From Dryocola clanedunensis (lineage in GTDB: Bacteria; Pseudomonadota; Gammaproteobacteria; Enterobacterales; Enterobacteriaceae), in NCBI RefSeq assembly GCF_025215155.1, contig NZ_JALHAM010000106.1: 64,000 nucleotides of DNA; one strand, given 5' to 3'. The notes under the pieces were generated by a model. It was not told where the DNA came from, searched no databases, and saw only the letters and a list, made by a program, of their open reading frames with translations. Both the position numbers and the translations under genes were made by a program. Shown in pieces: positions 17,421 through 26,237 of the stretch; the first letter of the stretch is position 1; each line of letters begins with the position of its first letter.

Positions 17421-18125
17421 TCACTTATCAGCAGCATTTTTAACTGGAAGATTTATTTCTATGTCATGCAGCAAACGGTGCAACATTGCGGTATCTCGTT
17501 GGGTCAACCGCCCTAATCGCTGCTGCAGCCAGTCGGCCATTTTTTGGTCATCCTCAACGTTCAGGCGGGTCGTCAAAGCGGAGACCCTCTGACGTAAGGC
17601 GCTCAATTGTTGAGCATCTGCTTTATGTTCTTCCACGACGGGCAGCTGCATTAATGAGGACAGCTGGTAGCAATACACCATCACCGCCTGCCCCAGGTTC
17701 AACGAAGGATAATCTGCCACCATGGGCACACCGGTGAGCACATCCGCCAGCTCCAGCTCTTCGTTGGTCAAACCGGAATCCTCACGCCCAAAGACCAGTG
17801 CTGCCTTCCCTACCCATTGACGTTTCTCTTCCAGCATTGGCACCAGTTCCTGGGGGGTGGCGTAATAATGGAATTTGGCTCGGCTACGTGCGGTCGTGGC
17901 GATAGTGAAATTTACATCGTGAAGCGCATCGGCCAGCGTTGAAAAATGTTGAACATTATCAAGGATATCCCCGGAGCCATGGGCAACCCATCGCGCCTCC
18001 GGTTTCAAATAAGCATCACTTGCCACGATACGAAGCTCAGAAAACCCCATAGTTTTCATGGCGCGGGCGGCGGCACCGATGTTTTCGGCCCTGGCGGGAG
18101 AGACCAGAATGACAGGAAATTGCAT
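17421..18125 (-). CDS. yjtD: SpoU-family tRNA/rRNA methyltransferase (YjtD/LasT)
   Basis: A 234-residue SPOUT-fold protein starting MQFPVILVSPARAENIGAAARAMKTMGF, with the family motifs for knotted SAM binding: NIGAAARA (motif 1), LVFGREDSGLTNEEL (motif 2) and YPSLNLGQAVMVYCYQL (motif 3). It is a paralogue of TrmJ, which makes 2'-O-methylation at tRNA position 32, but its own substrate is not established. Position between thrL and arcA equals that of E. coli yjtD (lasT). The C-terminal 70 residues form a helical extension. Confidence 0.88.
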   Translation of the reverse strand: MQFPVILVSPARAENIGAAARAMKTMGFSELRIVASDAYLKPEARWVAHGSGDILDNVQHFSTLADALHDVNFTIATTARSRAKFHYYATPQELVPMLEEKRQWVGKAALVFGREDSGLTNEELELADVLTGVPMVADYPSLNLGQAVMVYCYQLSSLMQLPVVEEHKADAQQLSALRQRVSALTTRLNVEDDQKMADWLQQRLGRLTQRDTAMLHRLLHDIEINLPVKNAADK

Positions 18126-18523
18126 GATTACTCTCTTAAAAAATCCGATTACGAGCGTAACCGGTGCTAAAAAATGATAATGCGCGTCACAAATTTACTT
18201 TATTGCAACATACGCTTTGGAAATATAAGTTATAAAAACATAAATGATTTGCATATGTATTCAGCTAACCAACGGCTGAAAAGTCATTCACCATATTGAT
18301 ATGTTACTGTTTATTATCACTAAAATCAGGGTAAATATCATAAGTAAATTGGATGGTGTAATTTCATAGAAAATTTCACGTAACTACATTGATTATTAAA
18401 AAATTGTGACGAGCGCTAACAATTCGCTACGATGATTTCATCAAACTGTTAACGTGCTACAATTGGAATTGATATATGTCAACGAAGCGTAGTTTTATCA
18501 GATGTCTAAAGCGGTCGTGCCTG
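18126..18523. other. AT-rich intergenic stretch between yjtD and yjjY
   Basis: About 400 bp of AT-rich sequence with no open frame of note. It should hold the yjtD promoter on the - strand and upstream promoters of arcA on the + strand, including the FNR-like site at 18469-18482. Nothing else was recognised. Confidence 0.6.
18469..18482 (+). promoter_or_regulatory. FNR-like site upstream of arcA
   Basis: TTGAT-ATAT-GTCAA matches the FNR consensus TTGAT-N4-ATCAA at nine of ten positions. arcA is FNR-activated in E. coli, so this site probably serves the same anaerobic activation here. It lies about 270 bp upstream of the arcA start. Confidence 0.65.
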
Positions 18524-18664
18524 TTATGTTGCTGTTAAAATGGTTAGGATAGCAGCCGTTTTTGACACCGTCGGGTCCAGAGGGAATGCACCCACGACCA
18601 AGCTAATGATGTTGTTGACGTTGATGGAAAGTGCATCAAGAACGCAATTACGTACTTTAGTCAT
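18524..18664 (-). CDS. yjjY: Small protein YjjY
   Basis: A 46-codon frame on the - strand, ATG at 18662-18664 and TAA at 18524-18526. Its product begins MTKVRNCVLDALSINVNN and ends TVSKTAAILTILTAT, which is nearly identical to E. coli YjjY, also 46 residues, in the same arcA-yjtD gap. It runs antisense to the leader of arcA. The function is unknown. The protein-level match to a named small protein is good evidence that the frame is constrained, but because it overlaps the arcA regulatory leader part of that conservation could come from the DNA or RNA on the other strand. Confidence 0.75.
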   Translation of the reverse strand: MTKVRNCVLDALSINVNNIISLVVGAFPLDPTVSKTAAILTILTAT

Positions 18665-18754
18665 GTTAGCCCGACATGTTAATTTATGACATGTGGCAGG
18701 TCAGGGACTTTTGTACTTCCTGTTTCGATTTAGTTGGCAATTTAGGTAGCAAAC

Positions 18755-19471
18755 ATGCAGACCCCGCACATTCTTATCGTCGAAGACGAGTTAGTAACAC
18801 GCAACACGTTAAAAAGCATTTTCGAAGCTGAAGGCTACGATGTCTTTGAAGCGACTGATGGCGCAGAGATGCATCAAATCCTGTCAGACAATGACATTAA
18901 CCTGGTCATTATGGACATCAACCTGCCGGGCAAAAATGGCCTGCTGCTGGCACGTGAACTGCGCGAGCAGGCTAACGTGGCGCTGATGTTCCTGACTGGC
19001 CGTGACAACGAAGTGGACAAGATCCTCGGGCTTGAAATTGGCGCTGATGATTACATCACCAAGCCATTCAACCCGCGTGAATTGACCATTCGTGCGCGCA
19101 ACCTGCTGTCCCGTACCATGAACCTGGGTGCGATCAGCGAAGAACGCCGTTCTGTTGAAAGCTACAAGTTCAACGGTTGGGAGCTGGATATTAACAGCCG
19201 TTCCCTGGTGAGCCCTAACGGTGAACAGTATAAGCTGCCACGCAGTGAATTCCGCGCCATGCTGCACTTCTGCGAAAATCCGGGCAAGATTCAGTCCCGC
19301 GCAGAGCTGCTGAAGAAAATGACCGGCCGCGAGCTGAAGCCACACGATCGTACCGTTGACGTGACTATCCGTCGTATCCGTAAGCATTTCGAATCCACGC
19401 CGGACACCCCTGAAATTATCGCCACCATTCACGGCGAAGGGTATCGTTTCTGCGGCGACCTGCAGGAATAA
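18755..19471 (+). CDS. arcA: Response regulator ArcA
   Basis: Global regulator of respiratory metabolism, phosphorylated by the sensor kinase ArcB (not in this window) under low oxygen. 238 residues as in E. coli: receiver domain with phospho-acceptor Asp54 (LVIMDINLPGKNG) and acidic pocket VEDE at 9-12, then an OmpR/PhoB winged helix (about 135-235, with RTVDVTIRRIRKHF). Preceded by a leader of more than 200 bases that overlaps yjjY on the other strand. Confidence 0.99.
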   Translation: MQTPHILIVEDELVTRNTLKSIFEAEGYDVFEATDGAEMHQILSDNDINLVIMDINLPGKNGLLLARELREQANVALMFLTGRDNEVDKILGLEIGADDYITKPFNPRELTIRARNLLSRTMNLGAISEERRSVESYKFNGWELDINSRSLVSPNGEQYKLPRSEFRAMLHFCENPGKIQSRAELLKKMTGRELKPHDRTVDVTIRRIRKHFESTPDTPEIIATIHGEGYRFCGDLQE

Positions 19472-19500
19472 TTTCCAGTAAACAGCGGTTTTTTCATGAG

Positions 19501-19525
19501 AAAGGGCGGATTATCCGCCCTTTTT
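19501..19525 (+). terminator. Terminator of arcA
   Basis: GGGCGGA-TTA-TCCGCCC stem-loop followed by a T run, 30 bp past the arcA stop. An A run on the left side could also terminate the convergent creD transcript. Confidence 0.9.
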
Positions 19526-19542
19526 CTTTTGTCTTTTTAACT

Positions 19543-20901
19543 CTATTTCCACAGCCTGAAGCGGTCTGCATCCTCCATCGCCGCCGCGGTCTTCTCAATC
19601 CCGTTCTTGCTCACGCTGTACCAGTCAACGTTGCGGGTAAGCAACATAATGGCCGACAGCGCCGCGAACAGGATTCCAGTCCCCAGCAGTAAAGCGCTGT
19701 CTTCGGACTGCAATAATTGCCACAGAATAGCCGTCAGCGTCAGTAATCCCGCGGTAAACATCATGCTCACCTTCCAGCCGTTCAGCACCGCCTTGAGATA
19801 GAAGCCGTTGATCCCCGCACAGACCAGGCTTGCCAGCAGCCATGCCGCGTTAAAACCGATATGCTCCGAGAGCGCCAGCAGCACCAGGTAGAACATCACC
19901 AGCGACAGCCCAACCAGCAGATACTGCATAGGGTGAACGCGCAGCCCGGCCAGCGTTTCCAGCAGGAAAAAGCTCATAAACGTCAGGCCAATCAGCAGGA
20001 TGGCGTATTTTACGGCCCGGTCGGTGAGCTGGTATTGATCGACAGGGTTGGCGACCGTCACGCTGAATGCGGGAAGCTGTTCCACCACGATTCGGCTTCC
20101 CTCAGCAAAGCTCACGTTCAGATTGTTGGCAAACCAGGTGCTTTGCCAGCCGGCGGTAAATCCTTTCGGCGTAAGCGCACGCTCCTGCGGCAGGAAATCC
20201 CCAACGAAGTTCGGATGAGGCCAGTTGCTGGTTAACCCAAACTGGCTGTTGCGGCCAAGCGGCACCACTGCGAGCTGCTTCGTCCCCATCAGCCCAAGAC
20301 TAAAGCGTAAATGAAGTTTGTCGCTATCAAGCAGAGTCAGTGGAACTTCAGCGTGCAGCCCTTGTTCAAGCCCCTGCAGGTTACCGCCTGGCTCAAGAGG
20401 GTACGCCTTGCCGTTAATTTCAAGCTCGCCGACTTTACCAATACCGCGGGAATCGCCCACTGCCAGCACAACGTAAGGCGTACCTATATGCGTTTCCACA
20501 CCTTCGTTGTTACCCTCCAGCATTTGACGGTTAAAAGTGGCGCTGAATGTCAGATCGGTGCGCCAGATTTGCCCTTCATAGATCCCAATATGGCGCGGTT
20601 CAACGGCCTGCTTTCCCGACACGACCAGATTCTCCGGCAGATAATAACGGATGAAGCGGCGCTCTTTTTTGACCTCTTTTTTATCTTCCAGCACGGTTGT
20701 CAGTTCCGTCACCGGGATAGCTATCAGCGGGCCAACCAGCGTTTGCGGCCCGCTGGTGCTCTGGCGCAGAGACTGCTCAACATCGTCCCGATAGCTGCTG
20801 CGTTCGGCGATCAACGAGCTGAGCATGCTCAACGGGATTAACAACAGCAGCATACAGCCCACCAGCGTCATGACTTTCCAGAACAGCGTAGATTTCAACA
20901 T
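19543..20901 (-). CDS. creD: Inner-membrane protein CreD
   Basis: Cre-regulon membrane protein; in several Gram-negatives its expression is linked to beta-lactam and colicin E2 responses, but its biochemical role is unknown. The chosen start (MLKSTLFWKV) aligns with E. coli CreD and has GGAGGGGAC just before it; it gives 452 residues against 450 in E. coli. One N-terminal membrane segment precedes a large periplasmic domain (about 45-300), then five or so C-terminal membrane segments. It lies downstream of creC with its own CreB-type operator in the gap. Confidence 0.93.
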   Translation of the reverse strand: MLKSTLFWKVMTLVGCMLLLLIPLSMLSSLIAERSSYRDDVEQSLRQSTSGPQTLVGPLIAIPVTELTTVLEDKKEVKKERRFIRYYLPENLVVSGKQAVEPRHIGIYEGQIWRTDLTFSATFNRQMLEGNNEGVETHIGTPYVVLAVGDSRGIGKVGELEINGKAYPLEPGGNLQGLEQGLHAEVPLTLLDSDKLHLRFSLGLMGTKQLAVVPLGRNSQFGLTSNWPHPNFVGDFLPQERALTPKGFTAGWQSTWFANNLNVSFAEGSRIVVEQLPAFSVTVANPVDQYQLTDRAVKYAILLIGLTFMSFFLLETLAGLRVHPMQYLLVGLSLVMFYLVLLALSEHIGFNAAWLLASLVCAGINGFYLKAVLNGWKVSMMFTAGLLTLTAILWQLLQSEDSALLLGTGILFAALSAIMLLTRNVDWYSVSKNGIEKTAAAMEDADRFRLWK

Positions 20902-20964
20902 AGTCCCCTCCATTTTTTGATTTGGCGAGGTTAGCCGGCGTATGTGGGGAATAAATGAAGTTGT

Positions 20965-20989
20965 GTGAAGGGACGGTGAAGTGGGTGAA
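20965..20989 (-). promoter_or_regulatory. Cre-tag (CreB binding repeats) before creD
   Basis: On the - strand TTCAC-N6-TTCAC occurs exactly at 20965-20980, the established CreB recognition sequence, and a third TTCAC lies 4 bp further upstream at 20985-20989 against the end of creC. This supports CreBC-dependent expression of creD. Confidence 0.85.
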
Positions 20990-22408
20990 TTATTTTTCCG
21001 GCAGCGTCAGGCGGGCCTGCGCTCCGCCTTGCGGGCGATTATCAAGCGTGAGAGTTCCGCGATGCAGGCGAGCCACTTCCTGAGCAAACGCCAGCCCCAG
21101 CCCGCTGCTCTTCTGCCCGTTGCTGCGCGGGAGCGAATAGAAGCGTTCAAAAACGCGATCCTGTGCATAATCCGGGATCCCGCTGCCGTTATCCGTCACC
21201 GTAATAATCGTTTGTCCGCCAGCCTGCTTTGCCGAAAGCGTTATTTCTCCTCCGGCAGGGGTGAAATCCAGCGCATTATCAAGCAGGTTGCCAACGGCCT
21301 GCTCCAGCAGCGCTGCATCGCCCCGTACAAAGACGACATCGGTAATAACGTTCAAAGAGACCTGCTTAGTGCTGACGATCGCCTCACGCTGCTCACAGAG
21401 CGTTTTAAACAGCAGAGCGGTATCAACTGTCTGCGACACAATTTCGGCGCGACTTTCAAGTCTGGCCTGCTGCAGCAGATTATCCACCAGACGCTGCATG
21501 CGGAGATTTTGCTGGAGAATATTGGCAGAGAATTTTTCTACGATGGCCGGTGGCGGCCCCTCACGCAGAATTTCTGCCGCACCGCGGATGGCTGCCAGCG
21601 GGCTTTTTAGCTCATGCGTCAGGGCATGCACGTACTGTTCGATGTAACTTTTCCCTTCAAGTTTAAGCCGCATACTTTCCAGAGCCAGCGCCAGCTTGCG
21701 AAGTTCGCTGCTGCCGGGTTTCGGCAGCGGCAAAGGATGCTCATCGGTAACGGAATCCGCATAGCGCACCAGGCCGCCGATTGAACGGTTAATCCACAGC
21801 ACAACCCCAAGGCCAATCAGCAACGCAATCCCCAGCAGCGCCACGCCGGCCCACAGAATACGGCGTTCGCTGCGGCGGATAACCGGCTCCATCGCGCTGT
21901 TCGGTTTGCCTACGCTGAGCACGCCAAGCAGCGTGGTGCCGTCACGGACGGGGGCCGCGACGTACATGACGGTGCTCTCAGGGTTTTTCGCATCCAGCTG
22001 CGTACTGCGTGCGCCGTATTTGCCCTGCAAAGTCAGCCACACGTCATTCCAGCGTGAGTAATCCTTGCCCACCGCCGCCCCGCTGGAATCGAACAGCACG
22101 ATGCCTCTGGCATCCGTCAGATAGACCCTGTACTCGTTTCTGCTTTTGGTGATACCGCTGATATTGGCTTTGAAAGGCTGTTGATTCAGGCGGGAAAAAG
22201 CCTGCGCCAGCTGCCCGTGTTCAGGGTTACCGGCTTTCATATCGGCCTGAGCAAATTCGGCCAGTAACGTGGCGGTGTCGATTAACGTTCCTTCGGTGGC
22301 CCGCCTCACCCCTGGTTTCACTTCCTGGAGGAAAATCGACAGCACAAACCAGGCGGCAATCGCCACAATCAGGAAATACCCCAGCAGCAGGCGCAGGCCT
22401 ATACGCAT
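20990..22408 (-). CDS. creC: Sensor histidine kinase CreC
   Basis: Membrane sensor kinase of the CreBC two-component system, which responds to carbon source and fermentation state. The 472-residue protein has N-terminal and mid membrane segments (about 8-28 and 184-206) enclosing a periplasmic domain, a HAMP-like linker, the H-box with His265 (YVHALTHELKSPLAAIRGA) and the ATP-binding N, G1 and G2 boxes (LLDNALDFTP, VTDNGSGIP, SSGLGLAF). Its ATG overlaps the creB stop codon by one base (TAATG), so translation is coupled. Confidence 0.96.
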   Translation of the reverse strand: MRIGLRLLLGYFLIVAIAAWFVLSIFLQEVKPGVRRATEGTLIDTATLLAEFAQADMKAGNPEHGQLAQAFSRLNQQPFKANISGITKSRNEYRVYLTDARGIVLFDSSGAAVGKDYSRWNDVWLTLQGKYGARSTQLDAKNPESTVMYVAAPVRDGTTLLGVLSVGKPNSAMEPVIRRSERRILWAGVALLGIALLIGLGVVLWINRSIGGLVRYADSVTDEHPLPLPKPGSSELRKLALALESMRLKLEGKSYIEQYVHALTHELKSPLAAIRGAAEILREGPPPAIVEKFSANILQQNLRMQRLVDNLLQQARLESRAEIVSQTVDTALLFKTLCEQREAIVSTKQVSLNVITDVVFVRGDAALLEQAVGNLLDNALDFTPAGGEITLSAKQAGGQTIITVTDNGSGIPDYAQDRVFERFYSLPRSNGQKSSGLGLAFAQEVARLHRGTLTLDNRPQGGAQARLTLPEK

Positions 22409-23103
22409 TAACCGGCTCCCAGACTGTAGCCTAAACCGCGCAGCGTATTGATGGGTGAGAGTTCGGGGTTTATCACGCGTAGCTTGGCGCGCAGGGTTTT
22501 AATATGGGTATCAACGGTTCTGTCGATGCTCTCTTCGGCGTTGCTCCACACCAGCTCCATAAGCTGCTGGCGCGAAAATACTCTGCCGGGCGAGAGCAGA
22601 AGTGTTTTCAGCAGCAGATATTCGTAGCGCGTCAGCGGCAAAGGCTGCTGGCACCAGCTCACCTGCGCCGCCATTTCGTTCAGTTCGAACTGACCGATAC
22701 GTAACACTGAATCTGTCATATTTTGCTGCTGTTTTTGCAGGCGGCGCAGCACGGTGCGGACCCTGGCGCAGACTTCGCGGGGAGAAAACGGTTTGGCGAT
22801 GTAATCATCCGCGCCGATTTCCAGGCCAATCAGTTTGTCGACTTCCTCACTACGCGCCGTCAGAAAGAGCAGCGGCAGCGCCGGATACTCTGCCAGCATC
22901 CGCCTGCACAGCTCGAAGCCATTGATATCCGGCAGGCCTACATCCAGAATCGCCAGATCGGGGCGTGAGAGTTTTACCGCCTCCAGCACAGGCAGGCCGC
23001 GACCGAAACTCCGAACGCTGAAACCTTCCTGTTCAAGGGTATAGATGAGCGTATCGGCGATACTGCTCTCATCTTCAACCAACCAGATGGTGGCCTGACT
23101 CAT
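22408..23103 (-). CDS. creB: Response regulator CreB
   Basis: OmpR-family response regulator of the CreBC system. The 231-residue protein has a receiver domain with phospho-acceptor Asp54 (AILDVGLPDINGFELCRR), the K/T switch region (FLTARSEEVD...AKPFSPREV) and a C-terminal winged helix (RTVDTHIKTLRAKLR). Starts 3 bp after creA in the operon creABCD, and activates genes with TTCAC repeats such as creD. Confidence 0.97.
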   Translation of the reverse strand: MSQATIWLVEDESSIADTLIYTLEQEGFSVRSFGRGLPVLEAVKLSRPDLAILDVGLPDINGFELCRRMLAEYPALPLLFLTARSEEVDKLIGLEIGADDYIAKPFSPREVCARVRTVLRRLQKQQQNMTDSVLRIGQFELNEMAAQVSWCQQPLPLTRYEYLLLKTLLLSPGRVFSRQQLMELVWSNAEESIDRTVDTHIKTLRAKLRVINPELSPINTLRGLGYSLGAG

Positions 23104-23106
23104 CTT

Positions 23107-23577
23107 TTATTTCCAGGGGATGATCGGTACGGCGCTCAATGCGTTTTTCGGCGAACCGTCGACAACTTTGTCGGAATAGGCCAGATAGGCCAGGGTGTTA
23201 CGCTTCTCATCGTAGAAACGAACCACCTGAAGCTTTTTGAAAACCAATGAGGTGCGTTTCTGGAACACCACCTCACCGTCTTTTTTGCCCTGTTTAATTT
23301 TGTCGCTCAGTTCAACCGGGCCAACCTGCTGGCAGGAGATGGCCGCATCGGAAGTATCTTCAGCCAGACCCAGGCCGCCTTTAATGCCGCCGGTCTTGGC
23401 GCGGCTGATATAACAGGTGACGTTTTTAACATCAGGATCGTCAAAAGCTTCAACGACGATCTTGTGGTCCGGGCCGAATATTTTGAACACGGTATCCACA
23501 GAGCCTATCTGCTCGGCCAATACGCCGTGGGAAAACATCAGTAAAGCACCAGCGACGGCTAAAACTTTATATTTCAT
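23107..23577 (-). CDS. creA: Periplasmic protein CreA
   Basis: A 156-residue exported protein of unknown biochemical role; first gene of creABCD. A signal peptide (MKYKVLAVAGALLMFSHGVLA, cleavage after about residue 21) precedes a conserved domain with EQIGSVDTVFKIFGPDHKI and CYISRAKTGGIKGGLGLAEDTS. The start at 23577 gives the E. coli length (157); a longer frame of 193 residues exists but would put 37 non-family residues ahead of the signal peptide. Two conserved cysteines may form a disulfide (inference). Confidence 0.93.
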   Translation of the reverse strand: MKYKVLAVAGALLMFSHGVLAEQIGSVDTVFKIFGPDHKIVVEAFDDPDVKNVTCYISRAKTGGIKGGLGLAEDTSDAAISCQQVGPVELSDKIKQGKKDGEVVFQKRTSLVFKKLQVVRFYDEKRNTLAYLAYSDKVVDGSPKNALSAVPIIPWK

Positions 23578-23782
23578 ATTGTTACCATTAATGAGGATTG
23601 CTCTGATTGAATACGCAGCTCTGGAGAAAAAATCGTTTAATATCACATTATTAACAAATTCCCGCTGCGAACGCGTTGATTTTGGCACAACTTGTCAAAA
23701 AAAACTCTGAATGTCTCAGGAGCAAAAAGTGCTATTATCCGACCATAATTACAGCATTAGCTGGTCAGGATGAGGAAATTAT

Positions 23783-24652
23783 ATGGATCAGGCTGGGATC
23801 ATTCGCGATCTGCTTACCTGGCTGGAAAGCCATTTGGATCAACCCCTTGCTTTAGACAATGTTGCGGCAAAGGCAGGCTATTCCAAGTGGCATCTACAAA
23901 GGATGTTCAAAGAAGTCACGGGACACGCCATCGGCGCTTATATTCGCGCTCGTCGTTTGTCTAAATCTGCCGTGGCTTTACGTCTTACCGCACGTCCTAT
24001 TCTCGATATTGCACTGCAATACCGTTTTGACTCTCAGCAAACCTTTACGCGCGCTTTTAAGAAGCAGTTTGCTCAGACGCCAGCGTTATATCGCCGCGCG
24101 CCGGACTGGAGTGCGTTTGGTATGCGCCCACCGCTGCGTTTAGGCGAGTTTACGCCACCGCAGGCGACGTTTGTGACTCTGCCAGAAACGCATCTCGTCG
24201 GCGTCACGCAGAGCTACAGCTGTACCCTGGAGCAAATTTCAGATTTCCGAAACGAAATGCGCATTCAGTTCTGGACTCAGTTCCTGGGCAATGCACCGAC
24301 GCTGCCACGCGTGCTGTATGGTTTGCATGAGCCGCGCCCAAGCATTGAAAAAGACGATGAGCAGGAGGTGTTTTACACCACCGCGCTGACGCCGGAGATG
24401 GCCAACGGCTTCCTGCCGGATTCGCATCCGGTGACGCTGGAAGGCGGCGAATACGTTCAGTTTGACTATGAAGGGCCAGGCACCGGACTACAGGACTTTA
24501 TCCTGACCATCTACGGAACCTGCATGCCGTCATTGAACCTGACCCGTCGTAAGGGCCAGGATATTGAACGATTCTTCCCGCAGGATGAAGCTCGGGCGCA
24601 GGACAGACCAATGCAAATTCGCTGCGAGTACCTGATCCCGGTGCGTCGTTAA
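23783..24652 (+). CDS. rob: Right-origin-binding transcription factor Rob
   Basis: AraC/XylS-family activator of the mar/sox/rob regulon (efflux, oxidative stress, organic-solvent and bile tolerance). 289 residues as in E. coli. Two helix-turn-helices lie at the N-terminus (about 8-105: LDNVAAKAGYSKWHLQRMFKEVTGH and ILDIALQYRFDSQQTFTRAFKKQF) followed by a GyrI-like C-terminal effector domain. Overlaps the end of the convergent gpmB by 4 bp. Confidence 0.98.
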   Translation: MDQAGIIRDLLTWLESHLDQPLALDNVAAKAGYSKWHLQRMFKEVTGHAIGAYIRARRLSKSAVALRLTARPILDIALQYRFDSQQTFTRAFKKQFAQTPALYRRAPDWSAFGMRPPLRLGEFTPPQATFVTLPETHLVGVTQSYSCTLEQISDFRNEMRIQFWTQFLGNAPTLPRVLYGLHEPRPSIEKDDEQEVFYTTALTPEMANGFLPDSHPVTLEGGEYVQFDYEGPGTGLQDFILTIYGTCMPSLNLTRRKGQDIERFFPQDEARAQDRPMQIRCEYLIPVRR

Positions 24653-25296
24653 CGCTGCAGTTCGTCTAACGCAGGGGCGTCCAGATGCGAGATGTCCCCT
24701 GCGGTTTCCACCACCCAGCCAGGCGCAAGCCACGGGCTTTCCTGATGATCGACCCGCGAGATAGAACAGTTGCGCAGCCGCAGGCGACGCTCAGCCCAGG
24801 CTGGTAAGCCCAGAATCGTGCTCACCAGACAGCCCAACGCCATCCCGTGACTCACCAACAGAGGGCGGCTGCCCGCAGGGAGTTCGCGACAGGCATTCAG
24901 CGCCTCATGCATTCGCTCGCTCATCTCCAGCATCGACTCCCCTTCCGGGATACGCCCGTCCGGCGTGCCGTTGACCAGCAGACGACGCCAGCTCTCTTCT
25001 TCCTCGCTTAAGGTGTCCAGAGGCCGGCGTTCAAGCACGCCCATATCCAGCTCACGCAGACGCGCATCCAGAGAGACATCGCATCCGCAGACTTCGGCAA
25101 TGATCTCAGCGGTACGACGCGTACGGCCAAGATCGCTGGCGATGACGTGAGTAATACCGAGGGCTTTCACTCGCTCAGCCACCTGCCAGGCCTGACGCTC
25201 CCCCTTTGCAGTCAGCGCGCTGTCTGACTGCCCCTGAATACGGCGTTCTGCATTCCACTGCGTTTCACCATGGCGAACAAGGTATACCTGTAACAT
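24649..25296 (-). CDS. gpmB: Phosphatase of the histidine phosphatase superfamily (GpmB/YtjC)
   Basis: Annotated historically as a second phosphoglycerate mutase, but family members act mostly as phosphatases, so the substrate is uncertain. The 215-residue protein has the catalytic LVRHGETQWN near its N-terminus and the second histidine in LLVSHGMALGCL. Length equals E. coli YtjC. Lies between rob and yjjX, convergent with the former and divergent from the latter. Confidence 0.92.
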   Translation of the reverse strand: MLQVYLVRHGETQWNAERRIQGQSDSALTAKGERQAWQVAERVKALGITHVIASDLGRTRRTAEIIAEVCGCDVSLDARLRELDMGVLERRPLDTLSEEEESWRRLLVNGTPDGRIPEGESMLEMSERMHEALNACRELPAGSRPLLVSHGMALGCLVSTILGLPAWAERRLRLRNCSISRVDHQESPWLAPGWVVETAGDISHLDAPALDELQR

Positions 25297-25349
25297 GCGT
25301 TTTATCCGTTATACTGCGGCATCAAAAATGCTAATGAGTTTCAGTGATT

Positions 25350-25868
25350 ATGTACCATGTCGTGTGCGCTACAACCAATCCTTCCAAAATTCAGGCGATT
25401 CTGCAGGCTTTTCACGAAATCTTTGGTGAAGGATCCTGCCATATTGAATCCGTTGTCGTCGATAGCGGCGTGCCGGAACAGCCGCTCGGAAACATTGAAA
25501 CGCGAACTGGCGCACGTCAGCGCATCATGAATTCCCGCCAGGTTCGCCAGGAGGCCGATTTCTGGGTGGCGATTGAGGCGGGGATCGACGAAGGCAGCAC
25601 CTTCAGCTGGGTGGTCATTGAAAACCAGAATCAGCGTGGCGAAGCCCGGTCTGCAACGTTGCCGCTTCCGGACGTTATTCTGGAGAAAATAGATGCAGGG
25701 GAAGCGTTAGGGCCGGTGATGTCCGAATACACGGGGATCGACCAGATAGGCCGTAAAGAGGGAGCTATTGGCATATTTACCGCCGGCAAGCTCACGCGTA
25801 GCAGCGTTTATTACCAGGCGGTAGTCCTGGCCTTAAGCCCGTTTCATAACGCCATTTACCGCGCCTGA
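25350..25868 (+). CDS. yjjX: Inosine/xanthosine triphosphatase YjjX
   Basis: House-cleaning nucleotide phosphatase that removes ITP and XTP before they enter nucleic acids. The 172-residue protein begins MYHVVCATTNPSKIQAILQAF and has the acidic metal-binding segments ADFWVAIEAGID and IGRKEGAIGVF-like IGRKEGAIGIF. I prefer the ATG at 25350 over an in-frame GTG two codons earlier because it aligns with the E. coli start. The 3' end overlaps the convergent trpR gene by 13 bp. Confidence 0.93.
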   Translation: MYHVVCATTNPSKIQAILQAFHEIFGEGSCHIESVVVDSGVPEQPLGNIETRTGARQRIMNSRQVRQEADFWVAIEAGIDEGSTFSWVVIENQNQRGEARSATLPLPDVILEKIDAGEALGPVMSEYTGIDQIGRKEGAIGIFTAGKLTRSSVYYQAVVLALSPFHNAIYRA

Positions 25869-26182
25869 AGCAGCGCCTGCTCCAGCCATTTAGTTAGCTC
25901 AGGGGGCGCGGATTTAAGGCTATTTGAACCGCGGGTAATAGTCGCAATGCCAGCGCCCAGCTCGTTTTTCAGCTCGCGCTGGCTCATCTCTCCACGCAGC
26001 AACTCTTCAATAATTCTCACGCGGGTTCCCAGCGCGGTACGCTCATCAGGCGTCAGGAACAGCGCCAGCAGCGGCAGGTGAAGCTGCTTATCAAACGAAC
26101 TTTGCAGTAAGTCCACAAAGCGGAGCCACTCCTGATTACTTTGCTCGGCCTGTTCTGCCGAGTACTGAGAGAGCTGGGTCAT
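25856..26182 (-). CDS. trpR: Trp operon repressor TrpR
   Basis: Dimeric repressor that binds DNA when loaded with tryptophan and controls trp, aroH, mtr and its own gene. The 108 residues equal the E. coli length and show the helix-turn-helix MSQRELKNELGAGIATITRGSNSLK. Lies downstream of slt on the same strand, with its own operator immediately before the start codon. Confidence 0.98.
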   Translation of the reverse strand: MTQLSQYSAEQAEQSNQEWLRFVDLLQSSFDKQLHLPLLALFLTPDERTALGTRVRIIEELLRGEMSQRELKNELGAGIATITRGSNSLKSAPPELTKWLEQALLQAR

Positions 26183-26193
26183 GTCAGGCCACC

Positions 26194-26211
26194 ATACTAT
26201 TTAACTAGTAC
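26194..26211 (-). promoter_or_regulatory. TrpR operator at trpR
   Basis: On the - strand GTACTAGTTAAATAGTAT is an almost perfect match to the symmetric Trp-box consensus GTACTAGTTAACTAGTAC, 12 bp upstream of the trpR ATG. It supports autorepression of trpR. Confidence 0.9.
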
Positions 26212-26237
26212 AGCAGCATAACATAATCTCCCGCAAA

